Numbered from the stretch's first letter, positions 1 through 12,029 are shown. The stretch is DNA of 64,000 nt from Cynocephalus volans (GCF_027409185.1 NC_084469.1:36025293-36089292), one strand, 5' to 3'. The notes: generated by a model from the letters alone, not told the origin. A program made the numbers and translations.

Positions 1-480
1 CCAAAAGGAAGGAACAGTTTTCAAAAATTTGAATCTGTGGCCAACATATAAAATTCAGATTTCACATAAAAATAAAATTTTCCAGATTTTCTTCAAAAGA
101 AATAACTGAAAGATCTGGCAACTTGGGGCACAATTCTGTATGGCAACAATTGGCTGGTGTTGAACTAAAGTTGCCCCTGTAGAAGGGCCATGTGGTCCCC
201 AGGGCCTTGGTGCCCCCCACCCCACATCATTGCATCCACAATACAGAGGTCATGGGCAGTGCCAACGACCACCACACCAGCACTATCAGCTTGTCTGTGA
301 CATCATTTATGCTACCTGCTGGGCTCTGGAAAACAGACAGATTGGCAATCCATGTTCTATATTGTGGTTCAAGCCATATTTCTCAAAGAGAAGAGTTAAT
401 TACAGAATGCCTGATATGATGATATGAGCTGGGCATTGGGGCTGCCCCTCAGTGCCTGTGTAAGTCATTTGACAAATATT
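1..480. other. Intergenic, nothing recognised
   Basis: AT-rich to neutral sequence with only short chance ORFs and no repeat family that I recognise. Confidence 0.5.
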
Positions 481-668
481 TATGGTGCATCTATGTAGTT
501 CTCCACAGCGCCTGCTGCATTATACTGTGTTCAATTGTCTGGTTGCCCCCACTAGAATGTAAGCTCCATAAGGGTCTTCAAACAGTTGGCGGAAAGATTT
601 GTATTATCTTTTAATTTCGCTTTTCCATGAATTTTTTGAAGTGCCCTCATATTGTTGAATGAATGAAT
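480..668 (+). repeat. L2 LINE 3' end, split by a MITE
   Basis: The typical L2 3' tail (CCCCCACTAGAATGTAAGCT) is at about 546-565 and the closing TTGTTGAATGAATGAATG at about 652-668. An 80-bp palindromic MITE sits between them. Confidence 0.7.
571..649. mobile_element. Mariner-type MITE, about 79 bp, copy 1
   Basis: A palindromic element whose right half reads back as GGGCACTTCAAAAAATTCAT and matches the left half. It is bounded by TA at 569-570 and 650-651, the TcMar target signature. Two relatives occur at 42711 and 58539. Confidence 0.7.
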
Positions 669-1194
669 GCCAGGCACTTGTAGGAAGGCAAGTCAGGGTT
701 ACTGTCCCCAAGCTACTGTCTAGGGGGCAGAAACAACTCTGCTGTGCCTGGTTGGTATAACAAACAGCACAGGAAACAGATCACATGGATGCTCAGAACA
801 CTGGAGAAGAAGACTGCAGTCCCATAGGGAGTGGGGAGACAGACACAATGGTGAGGAGGACATTGCGCTTTGCCACACTCACATGGTGGCCACCTCTGTC
901 ACCTGTGGCTGGCTGATCTGTTTCATGCCCCATCTTGGACAACCCAGGCTGCAAGGTGTGACTGCTGCTTTTGTTCCACAAAACAACGTGCAAGGTACTG
1001 ACTGATCGAATGGCCCGAGAGAGCTCATCTCACATTCCCCTGCCCTATCCCAGTCCCCCCCAGTAACAGCAAGAATGTGACATCACAGGGGAGCAATGCA
1101 CCAGCCTCTGCCAACAGTCATGAGGATTTCTGGCAACCTGGGAGAAGCCCCTCGGTCACCCACGCTGTGGCCTCTCACCTTACACTGCCCACAG

Positions 1195-1400
1195 CATTTA
1201 TTCATTGGTTCATGTATTCAATAGCACCTTTTACCTGTCAGACAATGTTCCAAGTCCTGGGCACAGGGCAATAAATTAAAATAGACACAAGTACCTACTC
1301 ATGAAGTGGGGGTTGAAGAGATAGACAATAAACTAAATAATTAAATTGTGTATTAGATTATGATGACTGTTATAAAAATAAAGTTGGGAAGGGGAATGAG
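1195..1400 (-). repeat. L2 LINE fragment, antisense
   Basis: It resembles the reverse of the L2 3' region (TTTATTCATTGG, then a degraded 'gtcctgggcacagggcaata'). It is diverged. Confidence 0.5.
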
Positions 1401-1431
1401 GTCCTCTGGAGTTGTGAAGGGGTGTGCAGTG

Positions 1432-1565
1432 TGTGTGTATATATATACATACAGTTTTATAAAAAAAATTTTAATTTTATTGTAAATTGACAAATTATAA
1501 TTGTATATATATATATATATGGGGTACAAATAACATGGAGTGATTAAATCAAGCCAGTTGACTTG
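1432..1565 (+). repeat. L1M 3'UTR-like fragment with (TA)n
   Basis: The stretch around 1483-1550 (TAAATTGACAAATTATAATT, then a (TA)n run and GGGGTACAAATAACATG) resembles the 3'UTR of older mammalian L1s. Confidence 0.5.
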
Positions 1566-1599
1566 TCCTCTCCTGAGGACGTGGGGCAAGGGGAAGTGA

Positions 1600-2790
1600 C
1601 GAGCAGGACACTCATGGAGCTTGTTGTCATGCGTGCTAAAGCACTTTGTCTCTGACTCTGGAATCTCATGTCATCTGCCAGCATCCACGAAACTGTGGCA
1701 GGCTAACTTGTTAGTTATAAGTAGCACACACAAAAAAATCTCAGATCCTTCACGGTTCTTGGCAGAAGGATGAGATCAGAGGCAAAGAATAAATGGACAA
1801 ACTAAAAGCATGAAGGAAGGAATTAGGATTCAGAGAGCATTCTTCCTTAAATACAGACCGTCCTCAATGAACAGTCCTCAGGGCAGGTGGACACACACAG
1901 CTGCCTGGGTGTAAAATAGGCCCAAGGACCCACCGTAGAAGAGGTTCTATGGACACAGCAGGAAGAAGCAAATGGAAGCCTGTTTGCAAAACAATGTGGG
2001 GATGACTTCCCAGCTAGGGGAAGGACTAAAGAAAGAGGATTTAGAGGAGGATCTGAGGACGCCTGGCTCAGGATCAGTTTCAGCCATGAAGATTCCAGAT
2101 TGGACAGCACCCCGTCCACCCGAGCATCTCAATACCCCCATTCCCAGATCCTGGGACAGGCTGTTCAGACGGAAGAACCCACCACCCAGACCTCCTCGTG
2201 GCCACACCTTCAGGAATAAACACTGGGAAGAAAAGACAGGAAGCTTCCCAGGACTACACCTCTGCCTCTCTCCATCCTCCACCCACACTCTGGCACGTGG
2301 AGAATAGACCTGCAGAACCTGGTCACCTGCCTCTCTCACCTCCCCACCACCAGTCACCTCCCCTTCCTCCCACCATGGCCGCCTCACACCCCCAGGTTTC
2401 AGCGGCAGATCAGAGCATGTGATTAGTGGACCCCCAGGGAGGGGGGAAGGAGTGCGGATGCAGAGGGGTCCCCCTCAACCTCAGCCCTCACGAGGCGCGG
2501 GAGGGGAGGGACCTGCTTCCCCAGCTGGCCCCCGTGGAGTGGGCTGTGCCTGTTTCCTCAGCTGTGTCTGCCCCAGCTGGGCTTGGAAGGAAACACCTGG
2601 ATGTGAAAGAGCCAGTGGGGGAAGGGGGCTGGGAGCATTGTTCCCGGGCAGGGAGCCGGGAGGAATCTGATGGGGCCTGCATGCAGCGGGCACCCGAGGG
2701 CGGTGGGCTGCACTCAGGAGCTAGCACAGGGTGAGCAGTGGGCCCTAGGGAGAGGAAGCGTGGCGGTGGCTGTGCAAGTAGCGTCTGCTG
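1600..2790. other. Intergenic, GC-rich right half, nothing recognised
   Basis: Both strands are open for 60-146 codons because of base composition, but no splice-compatible protein similarity was found. No repeat was recognised. Confidence 0.4.
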
Positions 2791-2799
2791 CCACACTGC

Positions 2800-2970
2800 C
2801 AGGCTCCACTCCTCTCTGTCACTAGGGCAACTTGGGCCGGCTGCTTAAAACCTTTGTGCCTCAGTTTCTCTATCTTTAAAGGAGATCTAGTGACTGCACC
2901 TACATCACAGGATTGTGGTCAGGATGAAATGAGATGATATTTGAAAACCACTTAGAGCTAGATAAATAAA
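2800..2970 (+). repeat. MIR SINE
   Basis: Core MIR words in order: 'cctcagtttctctatcttta', then 'gattgtggtcaggatgaaat'. The tRNA-like head is poorly preserved. Confidence 0.65.
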
Positions 2971-2999
2971 CGGAACAGGCCCGTGCCTCGAGTCCTCCA

Positions 3000-3270
3000 G
3001 AAACTCCCTTAGCCGGGAGGCCTCTTGCCTCCTCTCTGCACACCAGGTCCTCCTCCTCCCTAGAGCCTCAGCTCAGGTGCTGCCTTCCACAGAGCCCTCC
3101 CTGATACCTGACCCAGACACCACCTCGCCTCGCATTCTGCTGTCTATGTGAGCCACTTGTAGCCCTTCCTAACCCCCATAGCAGGCAGTCAGCTCCTCAA
3201 GGACAGAGACCAGGTCTTGGTCACACCTTGGCACCTGCTGCACACTTAGAAGATGCTCGATCTGTGTATG
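3000..3270 (+). repeat. L2 LINE 3' end
   Basis: L2-typical order: a protein-tail remnant with 'agccctccctgatacctgac', then 'gctcctcaaggacagagacc' and 'gcacctgctgcacacttaga'. Confidence 0.65.
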
Positions 3271-3379
3271 CAGAGAGAATTGGCCAGACTAGCATGACCA
3301 CCACTAAATTCCCCAGGAGAGGAATGGACAAATGATGTCCCAGAAAGGTCACAGATGGGGACACAGATGTTTCATTTTG

Positions 3380-3545
3380 AGTCCTGCTCCTCGTGAACCC
3401 ACTCTGCAATCTTTGGCAAGTCTCTTGATCTCCCTAAGCCTCAGTCTCCTGTCCTATAAAATGGGCATTGAAACACTCATCCAGATTATCTTTAATTGCT
3501 CATGAGAATCAAATGGAATAACAAGGGTACTCTACAGCATGGGCA
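3380..3545 (+). repeat. MIR SINE
   Basis: Words 'tttggcaagtctcttgatct' and 'cctataaaatgggcattgaa' match the MIR core. Confidence 0.65.
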
Positions 3546-3549
3546 TGTA

Positions 3550-4220
3550 TAATTAGCCCTATTATTATTGGCATGTACAGGACTCAAGGGGAAGAGAGGA
3601 GAGGTCCTCTCACAGGGTCCTGTGTCATTTCATCTTGTGAAAATGGGTTGAGCAATCTTAACTTGGCACAATGGTCCTAGTAGCCACCACATCTGAGTAA
3701 CCCTTCTCAGAAAAGCTGGCCCCAGCAGCCTGAGACATGGATTCATAAGAGCCAGGGGTGTCTTGTCCCCTCAGGGGTTCCCTTTCCAGCATCCCCTCTC
3801 CAACTCCTCCATCTGCTCTGCTCAGATCTGCCTTTCCGACCCCTTCCCTGGAGATCTCCACCCCAGTCAGCACCTACCTTGGCTCAGCTGCAGCTGCTCA
3901 GCTCCCCAAGCCCTTCAGCTGATTAGTTCCCCCAGTCCTGCCAGAAAGTCCACCAGCCCCAGAGAACCAGACGTCTTGAAGGATCCCTGACTGGCGTCTT
4001 CAATTTCAACTTCAGTCTCTAGATCTGCAGAGAAAAGCCCGGTTCAGACTCAGCTCTTGTCTCCTCCTCTTCCTTCCCCTTCCCGTGGCCCTCGAAGCTC
4101 CTCCCAGAATACATCCTGCTGTGAGGCCACTTTCTAAAGAAGTGTCTGTGGTCACCCATAGTCACTGGCAGTTCTTTATTCTGATCTGATGTGACTGTAG
4201 TCTTTCTCCTGTAATGCTGC
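3550..4220. other. Intergenic, nothing recognised
   Basis: Only short chance ORFs; no repeat or exon recognised. Confidence 0.4.
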
Positions 4221-4224
4221 AAGA

Positions 4225-4530
4225 GCCTGAGGTGTCCCTCTAATCCTGTCTCTACTCACAGCCAGATGTCTCTGTGATAATGAAACACAAATCCGATCAC
4301 ATTATACCTCTGATACAACCTTCAATGGCTCCCTATTTCTTTAAAAAACATGGCCACACTCCTTAGTGTGACTTGCAAGGCCCTTCTTGATATGGTCCCT
4401 CCTTAACCTCCAACCTTGTGCTTTATCCCCTCACGCCAGCCTCTCCCCAAAGTACTGCAGTTTCTTAATGATCCAGGCTATGGGAATCTCTTCCCCACCC
4501 TCCTCCTGGTTCACCTTTCATCATCCTTCA
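4225..4530 (+). repeat. L2 LINE fragment (ORF2 end)
   Basis: The order 'aatccgatcacattatacct', 'tcaatggctccctatttctt' and 'cttgcaaggcccttcttgat' is that of the L2 ORF2 3' part. Confidence 0.7.
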
Positions 4531-4539
4531 TTCAGCAGA

Positions 4540-6590
4540 GAAGAGCAAAAAAACATCAAAGAGGCAGAAGGAAAAGGGGAGTGCCATGGAAGGGTAGGGA
4601 AGGAGAGAGTGTTGAGGACAAAGGTGTCAAAAGTTGCAGAGAGGACACGAAAGAAGGGAACAAAAAGCATCTGCTGACCTCAGCAATCAGGAGAGAGCAG
4701 TGCCAGGGAGGGACAGTGCAGGTGTTGCAGGAAGCAGATCAACCCCAAGATGACACATTTGCTACTTTGTCATTTTCTTTCCTTTTTTCATATTTCCAAG
4801 TCGAACATTTTTGGGGGGAGTCTCTGACACATTTCTAGACCTTTGAAAAACTCACAGACTATGTTGTCATCCTATTGTGCCTAATAGGTATGTGGCTCTG
4901 GAGAGGGACAGATTGCTGACAGCATTGTCTGAGCACCTGGATTTAGCTATGCCTCAAACTCTGATGCCTAATCTACTCCTGGACTGTCCCACTATATGGT
5001 CTGATAAATGTCTTGGTTTTTCAGATTATGCTTGTTTAAGTTGGGTTTCTGTCACTTGCAACCAAAGGATCTTTAGGTCTAGGAAGTTAATGATCTTTTT
5101 CCACAGGGGCTTGATTGGGTTCTGTTCTGAACCCTTATTGTGCAGAGAAACCCATCTGAAAAAAGAAAAAAAAAGTCTGGAAATGTAAATCCTTTACTCC
5201 ATGGCTCTGTCTGCCCTCCCATAGCTACTTCTTTTCTGTCCCCTTCCTATGACTGGAATCACATTCAATCTTGCATCTTTGTATTAGAGTTCTTAGGTCA
5301 CATATCTGCCTCATTTCTCTCTCTCCCAATAAGTTCTGGGAAAGTGACGGCTAGTCTAATTCATTATGTTATTCATCATGGGATAAGAGAACATTGAGAG
5401 CCTTGGCTTATTAAATAAAGCAAATGGATGAGTGAATGAATGAATAAATAGATGAATGAATGAATGAAATGGACAAGCCTAGGACAGGCTAAAGGACCCA
5501 GAACTTAGCCCCTGCAGGTTTAAAACTCAGCAGCAGCCAGCGGGCAGTGTGGCCATCGTGGGCAAGGCCCCGCTCCTTATCAGCTCTGGCCCAACTGAAT
5601 CGGAAATCACAAGCTGATGTTGGCTTGTTGCAGCTGCATTGCTCTTATTGGCTGCTGTCTCTGCAATTGCATGGGGTGTGGTACCACAGAGGGGGCAGCT
5701 TGGTGACTGTAGACAGCCCCAGAGTTGTCCCTTGCAAGAAGCTGAGGCACCTTCATTTTGGGGGGCACACAGCTGATAGCCAGCCAGGAGCAACGGAGAG
5801 AGTGACTACGTTCTTAGGGTTTGTTTAATCTGGGTTTTCCAAACCATTCTGTTTCCAGGTTTCGCATCTGTACCAAGTCTCCCAGGAACAGCTCCCTCTC
5901 CCCTGCCAACAAGGCAAAGGATCCACCAGCATCAGAACTGCCAGAGTTAGGGTTCCCTGCACTAACTACACTAGATCCCAGATTACTTGGTCAGCTAATG
6001 GAAGCAAAGCCGTCCTCCAGTGATCAGTGCCCAAGATCCAGAAACAGAAGGCTTGTCAGTTATCTCTACCCCTCCTCCTTCTGCTACCCTCCTTTGCCAA
6101 GTGAGCACCCCCCGCCCCTACCAGGCTGCCTGAGGACACAGCTGCCACAGCTTCATCACAGCGTCCCCTGTCTCAGCCTGGGTGCTTGGAAGTCTGTTCG
6201 TGTAACTCACCTTGGAACTATGAAGTTACTTATCTTTTCTACAGAGGATTGGTTGCTTCAGTTCCATCTTCATTCTTTCCAGGACAACCCCTCCAGTCCC
6301 TTCTAGGCAGAAAAATATCTCTTCTCTATTTTCCTATCTGTTACAAAGCAGCAGCTAGCTTTAAACAAAAGCTAAATCCTCTTGCAACTGGAAACAAAGC
6401 CATGGGGAAGGGGGACAGGTATTGGCATCGGGGAGTCTGGAGAACCAGGATATTGGACTCAGTCAAGAATTACCTGCTTTGGATACAAGAAACTCAGACC
6501 CACTGTATCCTTGCCTCCAGCTCTGCCTCCTGTTGGAGCTGTCTCTGGGATCATTTGGCATCAGATGCAGAATTTGTCACTTTGAGTTTT
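4540..6590. other. Intergenic, mostly unrecognised; (TGAA)n at 5430-5470
   Basis: A (TGAATGAA)n stretch at about 5430-5470 may be an L2 tail. The rest shows no family or exon that I recognise. Confidence 0.4.
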
Positions 6591-6592
6591 CT

Positions 6593-6712
6593 TGTTTGTT
6601 TCTTTTAGGGAGGGTGCAGGGAGAGGGTGGCTGGCTGGGACAGGGATCCGAACCCATGACCTTGGTATTAAAAGTGTGCACTCCAACCGACCAAGCAAAC
6701 TGGCCAGCCCTA
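6593..6712 (-). mobile_element. tRNA-Ile-like SINE, monomer, with target-site duplication
   Basis: On the minus strand it starts GGGCTGGCC and has a tRNA-like body with a good pol III B box (GGTTCGGATCC, at 6644-6654). It ends in a pyrimidine-rich tail and an A-rich end. It is flanked by a 15-bp repeat with one mismatch, CACTTTGAGTTTTCT at 6578-6592 and CACTCTGAGTTTTCT at 6713-6727. It is related to the dimer at 56238. No intact tRNA gene is present. Confidence 0.8.
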
Positions 6713-6729
6713 CACTCTGAGTTTTCTAA

Positions 6730-8070
6730 GGAATCCACTTACATAAAATACTAATAAGCAATGCTGATTTTACTGAAGATTACATCAGGGAGAAGAAGGG
6801 AGCGTACATCACACATCTCTTAGTGAACTCCATGGGTATTGCTTTTGTCCAGATGCCCCTTGTCCAAGACATGCCATTGGACTGGGGAGCCTCAAATTGG
6901 TAGGCAGTTTTTTGTTTTTCTTTCTATCTTCTCCCCAGGGGACCCCGACTCACTAGCTCCCGGTTCCTCCCCCCCAGTTTTTTTCACAGGCATATCCCAG
7001 TCTTCTTTGAAATGCATTCAGAGCACTTCAATTCTCTTCTAATCCTTACCTCCCAGTTTTTACACCCCAAACTCATGACACCACCCAAAACACAGATGGC
7101 TCTGTGGTTGCTAGGACCCATTTTTGGTAAACTGTAAATGGTAATAAGCCAGAAAAGAGCTGTTGTATAAACACATTTTACTTCATTTATACAATCACCA
7201 CATGAGTTAGGTACAATTATGGAGATGGGTACACTAGCGTTTAAGCCTGATGGAGATGGCAAGGGCCACCAGTCCAGGGACTTCCCACCATGCCACAGGA
7301 AGACCTGCAGGCTGAGCCCGTCTGAATCCCAAATCTCTTGACCTAACCCCAGGAAGGCCCAGGCAGTGGCAGGTTTGGTATCCAGTTGATGGGCACCTCT
7401 GCTCCTGGCACAGTCCCCTCTAGTTGTCACATGCAGGGGGAGGCAGGACAACGGCATGCTCTCAGCCAGTGGTTCCCAAAGTGTGGTCCCTGGAGCAGGG
7501 CCTCAGCATCACCTGGGAATTTGTTAGTGACGAGTGCTGTGGGCTGTGGCTGTGGGAAGGGAGCAACGCCACATAAGCTGGGGACTTGGCCATCCTCTGC
7601 TTTGGCAGTGATGTTCCGCACGGTGTGTGCATGCAGAACTAGCCCTAACTGGGGCAGTAATTACAGGAAGCAGATTTATGCTTAATATCCAACCATTTAT
7701 TCTTTCATCTGTTCTTATTTTGGGGGGAAAGAGGAAATTTTGATTTTATATGCCATTAATGCTCTTTTTTTTTTTGCCCCTTAAGTCTTAACGTTTAAAA
7801 ATTACAAGTGATTCATAAATACATTTTTATTGTAAAAACACTCAAATATAATAGGAATTTAGAGAGTAAAAAAGGGCGTCTCCCTCCACCCCTTTCCCAA
7901 TTTATTTATCCTCCCCACGCAGTGATAAGCATTGTTGATAGCTTGGGACGATTTATACATGAGCTCATACCATGCAAATTGTTTCTTTGACTTGCTTCGT
8001 TTACTTGGCGATTATTATATATCAGTAGATGAGGATCAATCACATTCTTTTCTTAAATATAAATGTACAT
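6730..8070. other. Intergenic, nothing recognised
   Basis: No exon and no repeat family was confidently recognised; ORFs are short. Confidence 0.4.
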
Positions 8071-8072
8071 AA

Positions 8073-8514
8073 TGTTGTGAGTGAGGCCCCCTCCCACAAG
8101 AAATACACTTACACGCCACTCGTGCAGAAAAGGGCAGTTTATTCACTCCACCTGGCCAGTGTCCATCTCCCAAGGAGGAACCAAGGAAAAGCGGCATCGG
8201 GCTTTGGTCTTGTAGGGTTTTTAAAGGCAAAAACTACATCCCGTTGGCACACGGGTTTGTTCAGGTGCACAAAGCAAGCTAGGGAGCTAGGTCACAGAGG
8301 CCAAGAATGAGCTGTTCGAGCAACCAAGCATACAAGTTTTCATTGTGTGTGGTTCCTGTTCCCATGTAACAGTTTACTGTGCCTGGCTCCTGTTTCTGTG
8401 CAATGGCTTTTGTTTCTATGAGAAGGTCAATGGTTTCTCATGCAGAAGTGGGGGTTAGTCTACAGTTCAGACGGGGTAAAGTGGAGTTACTTAGGTTAAG
8501 CAAGCAATTCTACA
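8073..8514 (-). mobile_element. Probable solo LTR of an endogenous retrovirus (class I-like)
   Basis: Read on the minus strand, about 440 bp begin with TGTAGA and end with CACAACA. A TATA-like TTTAAAAACC lies at about 8216-8225 and AATAAA at 8138-8143, 65 bp before the end, so the order is U3, R, U5. No internal viral genes flank it. I could not identify a target-site duplication, so the right edge is uncertain (8464 is an alternative). Confidence 0.55.
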
Positions 8515-8519
8515 GAAGT

Positions 8520-9905
8520 GGATAGTGTAGGTTATGAGGGTGTAGGGAGCTCTATTTCAATAATTTTTGCACTACTACTAATACATTTACATAGTTCAGA
8601 ATGGAAAGGACACAGAGAAAAGTAGTCCACCCCCTCTTCAGAAAGCAGCCCTTCAGAAAGATGAAGGAAATCTGTAACTTCCCCTCCCCCAAGCCTTCTC
8701 TTTTGCAGGTGCATCTGTCCCCTCTCCCAAGTTCCTCGGTCCCCACAGCCAACTCTGGCATGGGGTGAGGGGGCAGAGAGAACTTAGGTCACTGCAGAGG
8801 GCGGGGCCTTGTTTCCTCTTTCTTTCTCTGTGCCCACGGCAGCCTTGAGAGGGAGACCAAGTGGACCCTCCTTCCTGGCCCCAGTCCCACCAGCATTAAC
8901 TTCCCTATCACTGGGGGTTCCTCCTTGGCAGGCTCTTGTGGGAGGTGCTGGGCTGGCAAGCAGGTCTGCAAGCCTCCCAGGCTGTAGAGGAGGTGCTAGG
9001 AGCCTCTTGATCGGTATGAAATATGTATCATCTTCGTTGTTTCCTTCTCCCAAATGAATTCACACCAGGAAGAGGGACAGGTCATGGAGGCTGAGTCAAC
9101 CAGGAGATCAGCAAGAAAACTCAAAGACCCCAACCCCTCATTCCCTATGCAGATCTCTTGCCCTCCAGCACACATGTGTTTGTGTGGGAGCAAAGCAAGG
9201 AAAGCAGAGGCTGTCCTGTGGATGAAAGAGTAGATAGTAGTCTGTGTTAAGAGACTGTCAGACCTTTAAGGTGTCAGACTTTAGTCTCTTTTTCCTGTGA
9301 GTTCCTCTTTCCTACATCCAGATAAGGGGGGCTGGAGGGTGGAAGGGGCTTCAGGGCTGTTTGCATCTACTGTTTACCTTGCTACTGTAGATTTTCTCAC
9401 GGATGCAAATCTTTCCCACAAAAGACGGCTTTTCAAAGCTATTACTGTGGTTTACAGCCCCTCTAAACAGCCATATCAAAACAGGCCAAAGAAGTCTATT
9501 TTGGAATAAAATACTCTGGGTTCCTTCAGGTGTGTGGGGGTGGGTTGGGGGCGACTCCCACCACCCCCACCATCACCCTCCAGGTCTCAGGGGACCACCT
9601 CCCGCCAGCCCTCCGTCCTGGAGCCACATTCACTGAGGGCTTCCTTCCTGGCTGACATCCCCTCAGCAGGGGACAGCACAGATGTGCCTGGAGCCCCACC
9701 AACCCACTCCAACTCCTCCTCTAGCCCCCCTCCCCCACTCCCACTGCTCCACCCCCCCCCACCATTCCTGAGGGCATATGGCGAGTGTGGCTTCCATTTC
9801 CAAACTGTCCAAGCTCCTCCAGGATTCCACTATAATGAAGCCATCCCTCTCAGAGATATCTGTGTGAACTTTACTTCTCTGAGCCTCAGTTTACCCACCA
9901 CTCAC
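8520..9905. other. Intergenic, nothing recognised
   Basis: A C-rich low-complexity stretch at about 9540-9770 explains the proline-rich chance ORFs. No exon was recognised. Confidence 0.4.
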
Positions 9906-9909
9906 ATGA

Positions 9910-10165
9910 GGGGTTGAGGGTGCAGCAGAGCTCAGTGGTTAAGAGCAGGGACTGGACTCTGGCGTGTTTCATTTTTACTGTCTCTGTGACCTTGGGCAAG
10001 TTACTTAACTTCTCTGTTTCGGTTTCTGGGCCTCTATAACGGGATGGAATAGTTCCTACCTCGTGGGGTTGATGGGAGGCACAAGGTGGTTACCATAAGC
10101 ATGAGCACACGAACCAGTAAGCGCTGTAAAGTGTCTGCTGATATCTGAGATTGCTCTAGTGGGAC
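9910..10165 (+). repeat. MIR SINE, nearly full length
   Basis: Head 'cagtggttaagagcagggac', core 'gaccttgggcaagttactta' and tail 'gaaccagtaagcgctgtaaa' occur in the right order. Confidence 0.85.
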
Positions 10166-10539
10166 ATTCATTGGTGAGTCCCCATGCAGGTTGCCTTCCA
10201 GCTCTAAATTTCTCAGATCCCCCAAAAGGGCACCATCTCTCCCCACTCTGCTTGTGCAGGAGGGACACATACACCTGGCTGCTGGGACCACACACTCGAG
10301 TCTCAGGGGCGGTGTTCTGAGCCAGGCCACAGGAGCCTGTGCACAGAACAGAGAGGAATAACCTGGCACACCCGGGGACCGTCTGGCACCTGCCTCGCTT
10401 TGCCCTTAGAGGGAGGGGAAGGGCACCCTTTCTCAGGAGAGCCGGCTTCCTTTTTCCTGATTTTACCTGTAGAAAGAAAGAAAAAGAAAGAGGGATTTAG
10501 AGACTTGGAGGAAGGAGGGAGTAGCTCTTCCCTCCCCCT

Positions 10540-10725
10540 AACACCGGGAAGCCCTTTTCCCAGGAAAGCCATAAGCGTCCCAGCGCTGGGGTGGGGGTGG
10601 GGCGGCAGTGGGGGCGGGGCCGGCGGGGCGGGGCCACGCAGCATCCCTTGTGTGTGCAGCCCAGGCGCCGGCGCGACTCGGATGTCAGGAACTTCAGGGA
10701 GAGGTCTGAGGATGGTGACAGTCCC
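10540..10725. promoter_or_regulatory. GC-rich CpG-dense block with GC boxes; candidate promoter
   Basis: The block has three or more GGGGCGGGG-type Sp1 boxes (about 10605-10635) and around 14 CpGs in 150 bp, in a surrounding region poor in CpG. In mammals PIK3R6 is transcribed on the same strand just downstream of PIK3R5, roughly 10 kb away in human, so this could be the PIK3R6 promoter. No PIK3R6 coding exon was found in the window. The function is inferred. Confidence 0.35.
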
Positions 10726-10929
10726 CTACTTTGCAGGCCCTAGCGGAAGCTCCAGGCTGTCCGAGGAGAACAAATGAGTCTGAGCTGTTGTTTGCTGAGG
10801 AGCCTCCTTTTCAGGAAGGCTTGGAGGTCCGGGGCTCAGCTGGCAGAGCCCCTTCTGCTTTCGGCTCACAGGGACCCCCTGGGGCCGGGCAGGTGACCTG
10901 GACAAGTCTCAGTACACCATCGCCTTTCA

Positions 10930-11050
10930 CACAGCTTCCTCTTGTAAACCCTACAACCCCCCTGGAAGGTAGACACTGTGTCCCTTTCACGGGTGAGGAA
11001 GCGAGGCTTGGAGACATTGTGAAGTGGCCAGGGTCACACAGAGTGGCAGT
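10930..11050 (-). repeat. MIR SINE fragment, antisense
   Basis: 'cgggtgaggaagcgaggctt' followed by 'gaagtggccagggtcacaca' is the reversed MIR core. Confidence 0.65.
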
Positions 11051-11059
11051 TCCTATTCC

Positions 11060-12025
11060 TTCCTGGCGTCCCTATCACGTGAGGGCTGGTCTGAGAGAGC
11101 ACCCCAATCAGCCAAGGGGGCAGAGGGAATGGAAGGCCACAGGGATCCCACCAGGTGCAGGAGGGACTTACCGAAAGTGGAGGTGGGGGAGGGGCAGGGC
11201 AGAACACCCCTTCTACTGCCCCACCCCCGAGACTCCCAGTGCACAGCTTGATTTTGGTACCCTAACTGAGGCCTGCCTAATCTTCTAGGAAGCAGAAACT
11301 GGCAAAGGAGACTTACCCATCTCCTCCCAAAGTTGGAGAATAATGCCCATTGCAGGGCTGGCAAGGCTGGGAAGTTGAGGCCCTATGGCAGGAGTAACTA
11401 CACTGTGAGTAGTGTGAGGTGAGGGTCTTCAAGGGTATTGCCAGCTCCCTCTCAGCCCATCGTGAAGTAGCTGTGTGGAGGACGGTCTAGCTTGGGGAAG
11501 AAGACAGGAGAGGGGCCTGAGCAGTACTGCCCCCTCCTTTGCTTTTACCCGCCAACAGCAGGATCCACCTGGGATTCTAGCCCCAGTCCTCCCATCCACT
11601 GGCCCCTTTCCTCAGTGCTTAATGACTCAGATTGCAAAAGCTCATGGACTGGATGCAACTTTCTGGCTCAGAGCCCCTTTAGTCTGTGACAACACGGCCC
11701 ATGGATCAGCCCACAGATCATGGTGATTGTATCCAGGGTGGGCATCTGACCCACAGGGAACCCATCCATAGGCTGGCCAGTGACTTATGCTGAAGTCTGG
11801 TTTAAGGAATCTTCCTGGTGGAGGTGGTAACAGCTAAGGTTACCTCACCATCCATCAGAATTATCTAGGGAACTTTTAAAATATATAGACACCCAGCTTC
11901 CATTTCCCAGGGATTCTCATTTAGTTAGTTTGGGGTGGGTCCCAGACATTGGTCTTTTAAAAATGATTCTTAAGTAATTCTAATATGCAGCCATGGTTGG
12001 GAACTTCTGAAGCAAGCCAATAACC
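11060..12025. other. Intergenic, nothing recognised
   Basis: No exon was recognised. A diverged stretch at about 11850-12010 resembles a MER/DNA-transposon end but cannot be named. Confidence 0.3.
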
Positions 12026-12029
12026 CTGG

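Noticed and set aside
5527..5828. Overlapping ORFs on both strands suggesting a gene
   Set aside because: Short, no similarity, no splice-consistent neighbours.
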